From Candidatus Omnitrophota bacterium (GTDB lineage Bacteria > Omnitrophota > Gorgyraeia > Kaelpiales > Kaelpiaceae), in NCBI GenBank assembly GCA_028717465.1, contig JAQUNS010000074.1, positions 1-5,027 on the forward strand: 5,027 nt of DNA, given 5' to 3'. The notes under the pieces were generated by a model. That model was not told the origin of the DNA, did not search any database, and saw nothing but the letters and a program-made list of their open reading frames with translations. The translations under genes were made by a program, and so were the position numbers. Position 1 is the first letter of the stretch. Each line of letters starts with the position of its first letter. Shown here one piece after another: positions 1 through 5,027 of this stretch.

Positions 1-146
1 TCTTTTTTTTTTTTTTTTTTTTCTTTTTTTTTTTTTTTCTCTCTCTCTCTCTCTCTCTCTTTTCTTTTTCCTCTTTTATCTTTTTCCTTTTTTCTTTTTT
101 TCTTTCTTTTTTTTCTTTCCTTTTCTCTCTCTTACTTTCTCTCTCT
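1..146. repeat. Polypyrimidine low-complexity tract with poly-T and (CT)n
   Basis: The + strand is almost exclusively T and C: only two A residues (78 and 134) and no G occur before position 147. It contains a T20 run (3-22), a T15 run (24-38) and eleven CT units (39-60), followed by irregular T/C mixtures. No coding frame or known regulatory element is visible. Mirror-like polypurine/polypyrimidine DNA of this kind can form triplex structures. In a metagenome-derived contig it could equally be a homopolymer sequencing or assembly artefact near an end. The remaining bases up to 170 are still T/C-rich but contain normal interruptions. Confidence 0.85.
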
Positions 147-170
147 GCCATCTTTTCTATCTTCTATTTT

Positions 171-215
171 AGAACAGTTGACAAAAGAGACGACGTCTCT
201 TTTGTCAACTGTTCT
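171..215. repeat. Left REP-like perfect palindrome
   Basis: The 21-nt arms 171-191 and 195-215 are exact reverse complements around a 3-nt GAC centre (192-194). The inner arm core AGTTGACAAAAGAGAC is shared with the palindrome at 1191-1231. Pair C175-G211 corresponds to T1193-A1229 in the other copy, a compensated change. It lies just upstream of the transposase leader and directly follows the pyrimidine-rich tract. No T-run immediately follows the second arm, so it does not look like an intrinsic terminator. It is best read as a transposase-recognised hairpin. Confidence 0.9.
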
Positions 216-316
216 TTGGCTAACACTTTTTTGCTGTGTTTAAATGCAATTATAGGTGCCAAAGTATCGGCTTATTAAATAGTTGTACTGTATTTGGTGT
301 TCGGTGTAATATTAAT

Positions 317-323
317 AGAAAGG
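317..323 (+). promoter_or_regulatory. Ribosome binding site deciding the transposase start
   Basis: AGAAAGG lies 8 nt before the ATG at 332. The alternative GTG at 236 in the same frame has no comparable purine-rich site. This supports a 287-residue protein rather than one with a 32-residue, cysteine- and asparagine-rich extension unlike the family. Confidence 0.65.
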
Positions 324-331
324 TTCGGCAT

Positions 332-1195
332 ATGGAAAAAGACCAAATGCTTTTCAGAAGAACCAATTTAAGGCACAGAGTAATTTATCCTCACGCAATC
401 TACCATCTTACCCAAAGGGCTCCCGGTGACGAACCGCTATTTCAGGATGAGAAGGATTATCTTTTCATGCTCTCTTTAATCAAAGAGACTGCGCGGCTAT
501 TTAACTGGCGGGTATTATCCTTTGCCCTTATGCCCAACCACATTCATATTTTGCTTCAGATTACCGGAGAAAACCTCTCCGAAGGCGCAAAATATCTGCT
601 GGGAAGATACGCAGTCAATTTTAATAAAAAATACAAAAGAAAGGGTCCTGTCTTTTGCAGGCCGTTCAGGGCATTCCTGTGTTTAAGCGACAAATACTTG
701 TTTGCTATATCGGCCTATATCCATTTAAATCCATGCAAAGCCAAGCTGGTCGATAATCCGGCTAAATATAGATGGAGTAGCGTAGCTTTGTTTACCGAGG
801 ATAAAGATTGCAAGACTTTTGTTGACTATAAATCAGTTTTGTCTATTTTGCATAAAGATATAAAACGAGCGCGGCAGATATACCGGTCTTTATTTGAGAA
901 AGGGGAGAAGCTGGATTATCAGGACGGCGACCTAACATCCCGCTTTATTAATAAATTTTGCTTTGAAATGCTTCAGCTTAAAAAAGAGCACCACAAATCA
1001 GAGCAGGATGAAGAAGCTTTAGATGTAGAAGAAGAAGTCGAAAATTTTAAGAGATACAGAAATTCCAAGAAGTTCTTCGGTATGTCCAAGAAAAAATTAT
1101 TAATAGAAAGGCTTATCCGGCAGGGGTACAGGATCTCTGATATATCCAAAGTTTTAGGCGTTTCGCGCCAATATTTATACCGTCTATTAGAATAG
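332..1195 (+). CDS. REP-associated / IS200-like HUH tyrosine transposase
   Basis: This 287-residue protein belongs to the Y1 (IS200-like, Transposase_17/RAYT) family. These enzymes cut and rejoin single-stranded DNA at hairpins through a covalent 5'-phosphotyrosine intermediate. The N-terminal catalytic domain covers about residues 10-150. The HUH motif is in MPNHIHILL (His70 and His72, metal ligands). The segment SAYIHLNP at 127-134 supplies Tyr129, which aligns by motif with the catalytic tyrosine of the E. coli RAYT. The family motif YRWSS follows at 146-150. An extended C-terminal part includes an acidic linker (about 223-237) and a helix-turn-helix-like end (about 258-286, with ISDISKVLGVSRQYLYRLL), presumably for DNA binding. 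The ATG at 332 is chosen over GTG 236 because of AGAAAGG 8 nt upstream and because the family motifs begin soon after it. The stop codon lies inside the right palindrome. All catalytic residues are present, so the gene looks intact. No convincing promoter was found. Confidence 0.9.
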   Translation: MEKDQMLFRRTNLRHRVIYPHAIYHLTQRAPGDEPLFQDEKDYLFMLSLIKETARLFNWRVLSFALMPNHIHILLQITGENLSEGAKYLLGRYAVNFNKKYKRKGPVFCRPFRAFLCLSDKYLFAISAYIHLNPCKAKLVDNPAKYRWSSVALFTEDKDCKTFVDYKSVLSILHKDIKRARQIYRSLFEKGEKLDYQDGDLTSRFINKFCFEMLQLKKEHHKSEQDEEALDVEEEVENFKRYRNSKKFFGMSKKKLLIERLIRQGYRISDISKVLGVSRQYLYRLLE

Positions 1196-1231
1196 TTGAC
1201 AAAAGAGACGTCGTCTCTTTTGTCAACTATT
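1191..1231. repeat. Right REP-like perfect palindrome overlapping the transposase stop
   Basis: The 19-nt arms 1191-1209 and 1213-1231 are exact reverse complements around GTC (1210-1212). The core equals the left palindrome read on the opposite strand: the left centre is GAC and this one is GTC, so the two copies are in inverted orientation. The transposase stop codon TAG (1193-1195) sits in the first arm. The second arm is followed by AGGG rather than a U-tract, arguing against a simple intrinsic terminator, though the folded RNA could protect or process the transcript 3' end. Confidence 0.9.
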
Positions 1232-1274
1232 AGGGTTGATAGAGGGTGGGAGTCAGGGTGGTGGAAATTAAATA

Positions 1275-1304
1275 TTGTTTTAGCTGGGTGTTGTTTTGTA
1301 TAAT
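1275..1304 (+). promoter_or_regulatory. Probable promoter of the tRNA-Leu gene
   Basis: A consensus -10 box TATAAT lies at 1299-1304. The best upstream match is TTGTTT at 1275-1280 (only TTG matches the -35 consensus), with an 18-bp spacer. Transcription would start near 1311, giving a leader of about 28 nt before the mature tRNA at 1340. The -10 is strong and the -35 is weak. Confidence 0.55.
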
Positions 1305-1339
1305 TATGGCTCTTGTAGTAGTTTTTAAAGCGTCAATGA

Positions 1340-1420
1340 GCCGGGATGGCGGAATGGCAGACGCGCATGGTTAAGGGCCATGTGGTTAACGCCGTGGGGG
1401 TTCAAGTCCCCCTCCCGGCA
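1340..1420 (+). tRNA. tRNA-Leu, anticodon AAG
   Basis: The sequence folds as an 81-nt type II tRNA. The acceptor stem is 1340-1346 with 1413-1419 (seven perfect pairs) and discriminator A1420, as expected for leucine. The D arm starts at 1349 (GCG paired with CGC around a loop with GG). The anticodon stem is CATGG 1366-1370 with CCATG 1378-1382, and the loop TTAAGGG at 1371-1377 places U33 at 1372 and anticodon AAG at 1373-1375. The long variable region 1383-1395 has a short 3-bp stem (GGT/GCC). The T arm is GGGGG/CCCCC around TTCAAGT (1396-1412). CCA is not encoded. The gene decodes CUU, and CUC/CUA too if A34 is deaminated to inosine. Bacteria normally use GAG here, so the AAG wobble position is unusual. 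The gene lies between the transposase unit and the convergent signalling operon. Confidence 0.92.
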
Positions 1421-1519
1421 TAATAAATTAAATATTAAAAATAAAAAATCAAAAATAGAAAATAAAATTTGCAAGCGGTTTAAATTTTTGATATTTAATA
1501 TTTGATTTTTTATTTTTTA
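1421..1519. repeat. AT-rich spacer with long inverted repeat, possible bidirectional terminator
   Basis: A perfect 17-nt inverted repeat pairs 1437-1453 with 1501-1517. A smaller one (1464-1470 with 1482-1488) surrounds the only GC-rich core, GCAAGCGG at 1471-1478. The tract ends with a T-rich run on the + strand, and the mirror A-rich side gives a U-run on the - strand transcript. Transcription from the tRNA and from the signalling operon converge here, so a bidirectional terminator is plausible. The second arm reaches the stop codon of the response regulator (TAA on the - strand, 1517-1519). It could also be one copy of a dispersed intergenic repeat. Confidence 0.5.
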
Positions 1520-2446
1520 GGACCGGCGGTCTATAGCATAGTTGCTGCCTGAAAGAGTTTTGGTGTATTCTTTGACTTCGGCTCCTCTCTGGACAACCTC
1601 TGCGACATGTTCAAATTGTGTATTTATATTGGTAACCACTGCTACCGATACCGACATTATCGGGGTCTTTTCGTCGTTTCCTTTTCTGTCTTTGGACATA
1701 ATATATCCCCTGCTTAAGTCTTCTTTGGTGTAGTATCTGTTTATCTTGGAGTCGAATTTTTCTATAATTTTCTTGGATATGTTTTCGGCTCTTTCAAGGT
1801 CGGTTACTATCACAAAATCGTCTCCTCCGACGTGGCCGATAAAATCTCCTTCTTTGCCGGTTTCGTCTATAGATTCGATCAATACTCGCGCGGTCTCCTG
1901 GATTATTCTGTCGCCTTTTTCAAATCCGTATTTGTCGTTGTAGGATTTGAATTTATCAAGGTCTATGTAGCAGACTGCAAATTTTCCTTTCTTTTTTATT
2001 CTGGACTCGATCTCGTTTAATATCGAGACGTTTCCCGGCAGGCGGGTTAAAGGGTTAGCGTCTAAGTCTATTTCGGTGCGCCTGATAACCATTTTAACCC
2101 GGGCTAAAAACTCTTTTTCATCTACTGTTTTAACTATATAGTCGTCTGCGCCGGCGTCGATGCCTTTGACTTTGTCGGTAATATCCTCTTTTTTGCCGGT
2201 AAGCATTATGACCGGAATATGCCTGAGCAGAATGTCTCTTTTTATGTGGCGGCAGAGCTCTTCGCCGTCCATGTCCGGCATAACATAGTCCGTTATAACC
2301 AAATCAGGCGGCTTGCGGTGTATGTTGACAAGAGCCTCTTTGCCGTTGGAGGCCTCTTCGACTTCGAATTTCTCGGACTCCAGCAGTATTTTTAAAACAT
2401 CTCTTATGTCGGTGTCGTCATCTACAACCAGAATTCTTTTGGCCAT
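1517..2446 (-). CDS. Response regulator with receiver and GGDEF (GGDDF) domains
   Basis: This 309-residue cytoplasmic protein is the likely phosphoacceptor of the kinase encoded just upstream. The receiver domain covers about 1-122: acidic pocket Asp9/Asp10, phosphoacceptor Asp53 in VITDYVMPDMDG, Thr83 and Lys106. The usual proline after that lysine is replaced by threonine (Thr107). The GGDEF domain covers about 128-305, starting with NPLTRLPGN. It keeps the likely metal and guanine ligands Asp162, Asn170 and Asp179. Its signature at 207-211 is GGDDF rather than GG(D/E)EF. The inhibitory-site position reads KEGD (198-201) instead of RxxD. An inserted segment around 238-262 (YYTKEDLSRGYI and following) precedes the last strands. 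The start overlaps the kinase stop codon (TAATG), with AAAGGAG at 2455-2461 placed 8 nt upstream, so translation is coupled. Cyclic-di-GMP synthesis is possible, but a GTP-binding or effector role without catalysis cannot be excluded. Confidence 0.92.
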   Translation of the reverse strand: MAKRILVVDDDTDIRDVLKILLESEKFEVEEASNGKEALVNIHRKPPDLVITDYVMPDMDGEELCRHIKRDILLRHIPVIMLTGKKEDITDKVKGIDAGADDYIVKTVDEKEFLARVKMVIRRTEIDLDANPLTRLPGNVSILNEIESRIKKKGKFAVCYIDLDKFKSYNDKYGFEKGDRIIQETARVLIESIDETGKEGDFIGHVGGDDFVIVTDLERAENISKKIIEKFDSKINRYYTKEDLSRGYIMSKDRKGNDEKTPIMSVSVAVVTNINTQFEHVAEVVQRGAEVKEYTKTLSGSNYAIDRRS

Positions 2447-3936
2447 TATTTTTTCTCCTTTCTGTTTATAGGTAATTTAAAATAAAAATGGCTGCCTTTG
2501 TTTAACTTGCTTTCAACCCATATTTCACCGCTATGGGCCTCTACTATCTGTTTGACTAAAGATAGGCCTAAACCGGTTCCTTTTTTCTCCCTGTTGACGG
2601 CGTTGTCTGCCCGGAAGAATTCGTTAAATATTTTATCTATATCTTTTTCTTCTATGCCTGCGCCGGTATCGTAGACCTCAAATTTTACAAAATCTTTTTC
2701 GGATGAGATGTTGAGCCCTATCTGGCCTAATTGCGGAGTGAATTTAAGGGCGTTACTGAGCAGATTTACCAAAACCCTCTCCAGTTGTATCTTATCGGCC
2801 ATTATGCTGTTTATATCGGTATCAAACCTGACCCTGAACTCTATTCTAGCTTCTTCTGCCTGAGGAGATATTAACTCTTCGGTGTCTTTTACTACATCTT
2901 TGAGATTAACGCTTTCAATTGCCATGATTGTTTTTCCGGCCTTAATGCGGGATATATCAAGCAGGTTATTGATAAGGTTGACAAGCTCGTTGGAATGTTT
3001 GTTGATCCTGTTTAAGCGCTCTTCCTGTTCGGATTTTAATTTTCCCAACCTTCCGCTGGAGAGTATTGTGGCGTAGCCTTTTATGGAAGTAAGCGGGGTC
3101 CTTAATTCATGCGCTACGGCCGAAACGAACTCTGTTTTGACCTGGTCCATCTTCTGCAGTTCTTTGTTGGCTTCTTCCAATTCCCTTGTTCTCTCTTTGA
3201 CCCGTTCTTCCAGATCCTGATATGATTTCCAGAGCTGCTCATAGAGAGAGGCGTTTTCTATGCTCTGGACCAATTGGTTGGCCAGAAGCGAAAGTATCTC
3301 TATGTCTGATTCGGATGGTTTCTGGTAGGTCTTGGTGTTTCCTATTGTCATAATGCCTATATTCTTGTCTCTTATCTGAAGCGGTACTATGATCATAGAC
3401 GTAAGGTTTAATTTCTCTGCCAGCGGCTTTAAACCTTCGGGCATATGGACATTGCTTCCGACATATATCGGGCTTTTTAAAGAAAAGATGCTGTCTATGG
3501 CATTTGCCGGTATTTGGGGCTCCTCGTCCCCATAGCCGGTGAACTTTTTAATTTTTACTTCTTTTCCGCTTTCATCAAATATGAAGAAGGCAAGTTTTTC
3601 AAAATTCAGCTCTTCGATATCTTCCAGTTCCAGGCTTTCCAGTATTTTGTCTGTTTCGAATGTGTTCGATATGGTTTGGGTTATTTTGTATAGAGTGTTT
3701 AAAGCTTTGAGTTTTTTGTCCAGCTCTTTCTGGATTCTCTGGAAATTGAGGTTCGTATCGGCCAGCAGTTTTGACTGTGCTTCGACTTCATTATATGCCC
3801 TGCGCATATAGTCCAGCTCAGAGAGAAGCTTTTTTTTGTTTATCTTTTCCTGCCCCAGAAGAGTCAAAAGAACCGTGGCCAGCGTCAGCAGGACGAAAAA
3901 TAGAATCAGTAATCCCAGTCCGATGTTTATATACAT
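2446..3936 (-). CDS. Membrane-anchored GAF sensor histidine kinase
   Basis: This 496-residue kinase autophosphorylates on histidine and should donate to the receiver of the next gene. One N-terminal transmembrane helix (about 3-27) has no periplasmic sensor domain, so sensing is cytoplasmic. A helical, probably coiled-coil stretch runs about 30-80, a GAF domain about 80-230, and a second signalling helix about 232-265. HisKA has the phosphorylated His276 in VAHELRTPLTS. The ATPase has an N box NLLSNALKF (391-399), G1 DTGAGI (423-428), an F-box-like FNEFFRAD (437-444) and G2 GTGLGL (453-458). All catalytic motifs are intact, and there is no fused receiver. The start follows the FIST stop codon by 3 nt and has no clear Shine-Dalgarno, so translation probably depends on reinitiation or coupling. 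ATG 3936 is preferred because the next methionine (residue 44) would remove the membrane helix. Confidence 0.95.
   Translation of the reverse strand: MYINIGLGLLILFFVLLTLATVLLTLLGQEKINKKKLLSELDYMRRAYNEVEAQSKLLADTNLNFQRIQKELDKKLKALNTLYKITQTISNTFETDKILESLELEDIEELNFEKLAFFIFDESGKEVKIKKFTGYGDEEPQIPANAIDSIFSLKSPIYVGSNVHMPEGLKPLAEKLNLTSMIIVPLQIRDKNIGIMTIGNTKTYQKPSESDIEILSLLANQLVQSIENASLYEQLWKSYQDLEERVKERTRELEEANKELQKMDQVKTEFVSAVAHELRTPLTSIKGYATILSSGRLGKLKSEQEERLNRINKHSNELVNLINNLLDISRIKAGKTIMAIESVNLKDVVKDTEELISPQAEEARIEFRVRFDTDINSIMADKIQLERVLVNLLSNALKFTPQLGQIGLNISSEKDFVKFEVYDTGAGIEEKDIDKIFNEFFRADNAVNREKKGTGLGLSLVKQIVEAHSGEIWVESKLNKGSHFYFKLPINRKEKK
2455..2461 (-). promoter_or_regulatory. Ribosome binding site of the response regulator, inside the kinase gene
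   Basis: On the - strand AAAGGAG lies 8 nt before the ATG at 2444-2446, within the last codons of the kinase gene. It fixes the regulator start and supports independent as well as coupled initiation. Confidence 0.75.
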
Positions 3937-3939
3937 AAT

Positions 3940-5027
3940 CTAATCTTTTTTAAGCCCTATTGCCGCTACTGCAATTCCTCCGTTCTGGTAATAGGACATA
4001 GAATTAAGCTGAGTATTGCCTCCATAAGGGGCAAACTGGCCTCTAGTATAGAGCCCTACTATTTTAGTATGCTCCGGAACTTTGTTTTTAACGGCGTTTA
4101 TTTCGCTGTTTATTTCTACCCCTAAGATCTCTTTTCTCTCTATAGCTGAAATTATTATAATAAGCGAAGGGTTGGTTTTTGTCTTCAAAAATGGTTCCAG
4201 CGCAGCATCTGCAGCCTTTTCTGCTGCTGTTAGAAGCTCTTTTCTGGTGCCCATCATAAGCCTTAAATTCTGGTTTTCCTGGACTTGAGAGTCGACTATA
4301 ATGCTTCCGCCCGGCTCAAAGAACTTAGGGAATCTTATCAAATACTGGTCTTTTTCGCTCTCTATGCCCAGAGGGTATATTATGCCGATAGATGCGCTGT
4401 CTTCTTTTGTAAGGTCAAGATGCCTGCCCAAATAGTTGAAATAATATTTAAGAGGGCTTAAATCATCTAAATCCTGGATTCTGTTGTTATCGACTTTTTT
4501 AATTTTTTTGGGCAGACCCAGAGGTATCCAGCCGTGATATGAGCCCAATCCCACCATCAGCTGTTCTCCTGCCAGAAGCACTCCGACCACAGAGTCCTGG
4601 CTGCCTTCGCGGTTAAAAGATACGGCGGAAGGATTGAGAGATGAATTTTCCGATATGACTCCTCCTAAAATAGGGAACCTCACCCCCAGGACCTCCTGCA
4701 TGCCCCTGAGCAGCTCGGATTTCTGGATAAAGCTGTCAGAACTGAATACCAAAGCCAGCCTTTTCACGACTTCTCTTTTGGCTGTTTTAGAAGAGAGGGA
4801 GTCCAGCAGGCCCCAGGCCAGATGGTGCCCGGCTATATAAGGATTTTCGCTGACATTTTTTACCAAAGATGTGGCATGATAATAAGAGTGCCCCGAAAAC
4901 AGAGACAGTACTGCGGATCTTTTTTTAAGCTGCTGGTCTATGATATTGGCCTGTGAATTAATGATGACGAGGTTCTTTTCTCCCAGGGCGGCTTTTATGC
5001 CGTCGTTTAACTGCAGAATAGGGTATT
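3940..5027 (-). CDS. FIST-domain sensor protein, N-terminus beyond window
   Basis: At least 361 residues are visible. FIST_N covers roughly residues 50-205 (NVSENPYIAG at the first strand, LALVFSSD at 90-97, PILGGV at 118-123). FIST_C covers roughly 210-357 (ERKEILG, then GLYTRGQFAPYGG at 324-336 and GIAVAAIG at 350-357). FIST proteins are soluble input modules encoded with kinases and cyclic-di-GMP enzymes; the NosP branch binds haem and nitric oxide. The ligand here cannot be read from sequence. The frame stays open from the stop at 3940-3942 to the window edge, with no ATG or GTG upstream and only a TTG at 4864-4866. That TTG has no ribosome binding site and lies at the very beginning of the FIST fold, so I treat the gene as partial. 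The first ~50 visible residues belong to an N-terminal extension or preceding domain that I do not recognise. It is probably the first or an early gene of the operon, 3 nt before the kinase. Confidence 0.83.
   Translation of the reverse strand, partial: YPILQLNDGIKAALGEKNLVIINSQANIIDQQLKKRSAVLSLFSGHSYYHATSLVKNVSENPYIAGHHLAWGLLDSLSSKTAKREVVKRLALVFSSDSFIQKSELLRGMQEVLGVRFPILGGVISENSSLNPSAVSFNREGSQDSVVGVLLAGEQLMVGLGSYHGWIPLGLPKKIKKVDNNRIQDLDDLSPLKYYFNYLGRHLDLTKEDSASIGIIYPLGIESEKDQYLIRFPKFFEPGGSIIVDSQVQENQNLRLMMGTRKELLTAAEKAADAALEPFLKTKTNPSLIIIISAIERKEILGVEINSEINAVKNKVPEHTKIVGLYTRGQFAPYGGNTQLNSMSYYQNGGIAVAAIGLKKD

Larger units (their letters stand above)
171..1231 (+). mobile_element. REP/IS200-like tyrosine transposase unit bounded by paired palindromes
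   Basis: A single HUH tyrosine transposase gene is bracketed by two perfect palindromes with a common 16-nt arm core, giving a unit of about 1.06 kb. No target-site duplication or accessory gene is seen, which fits IS200-type single-strand transposition, where ends are hairpins recognised by the transposase and no duplication is made. Whether the whole unit moves, or whether this is an immobile RAYT gene with two flanking REP-like copies, cannot be decided from one copy. The boundaries given are the outer edges of the palindromes; true cleavage sites in this family lie a few bases outside the hairpins. Confidence 0.7.

Noticed and set aside
39..60. (CT)11 as a CRISPR-like or phase-variation repeat
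   Set aside because: There are no spacers, and no coding frame or promoter spacing depends on the dinucleotide tract; only low complexity can be claimed.
178..206. TTGACA boxes inside the palindromes (178-183 and 1196-1201) as -35 promoter elements
   Set aside because: At a 17-bp spacing the sequence is TTTGTC in both copies, not a -10 box; the hexamer is simply part of the palindrome arm.
283..312. TTGTAC ... TAATAT as transposase promoter
   Set aside because: Both boxes are weak, and a start near 319 would leave the ribosome binding site at or outside the transcript end.
236..331. GTG start at 236 for the transposase
   Set aside because: It has no ribosome binding site, and its 32 extra residues do not resemble the family; ATG 332 has AGAAAGG at 8 nt.
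1191..1231. Right palindrome as a classical intrinsic terminator
   Set aside because: The second arm is followed by AGGG rather than a T-run, and a matching palindrome sits upstream of the gene, where a terminator would make no sense.
1372..1374. Anticodon TAA (Leu UAA) for the tRNA
   Set aside because: Centring the loop on TAA breaks the anticodon stem (G opposite G); the AAG register gives five perfect pairs and U33.
1542..4840. Short + strand open frames of about 60-90 codons opposite the signalling operon
   Set aside because: They lie antisense to clearly conserved genes, show no domain motifs, and are rich in Ser/Phe/Leu as expected from reverse reading of those genes.

Overview
The window looks like chromosomal DNA from a free-living or environmental bacterium of moderate-to-low GC, with an AT-rich intergenic gap, bacterial ribosome binding sites and tightly packed signalling genes. 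The long stalk-and-GAF histidine kinase, the FIST protein, the IS200-like transposase with hairpin ends and the AT-rich spacer repeat would suit an uncultivated Gram-negative lineage such as Candidatus Omnitrophota. That placement is an impression from style, not a demonstrated assignment.

Left part (1-1231): an almost pure pyrimidine tract with a T20 run and an (CT)11 microsatellite runs up to a self-contained transposase unit. The unit is a REP-associated/IS200-like HUH tyrosine transposase gene (332-1195, + strand) bracketed by two perfect palindromes (171-215 and 1191-1231). They share a 16-nt arm core, are reverse complements of each other at the loop, and differ by one compensated base pair. 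The right palindrome contains the transposase stop codon. This is the most distinctive structure in the window.

Middle (1232-1516): a G-rich stretch, a good -10 box and a type II tRNA-Leu gene (1340-1420) whose anticodon reads AAG, an unusual wobble-A anticodon for bacteria. It is followed by an AT-rich spacer holding a 17-bp inverted repeat, which lies between convergent transcription units.

Right part (5027 down to 1517, - strand): a three-gene signalling operon. A FIST-domain sensor protein (3940-5027, cut by the window edge) lies 3 nt upstream of a membrane-anchored GAF histidine kinase (2446-3936). The kinase stop codon overlaps the start of a receiver-GGDEF response regulator (1517-2446). 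The likely flow is ligand sensing by FIST, modulation of the kinase, phosphotransfer from kinase His276 to regulator Asp53, then control of a GGDEF output domain. The organisation recalls NosP (FIST) with its co-cistronic kinase in gamma-proteobacteria. The GGDEF signature is GGDDF and the inhibitory site is degenerate, so cyclic-di-GMP synthesis is not certain.

I see no CRISPR array, defence cassette or prophage genes. The candidates for something less described are the paired-palindrome transposase unit, the tRNA-Leu(AAG), and the FIST-kinase-GGDDF circuit.
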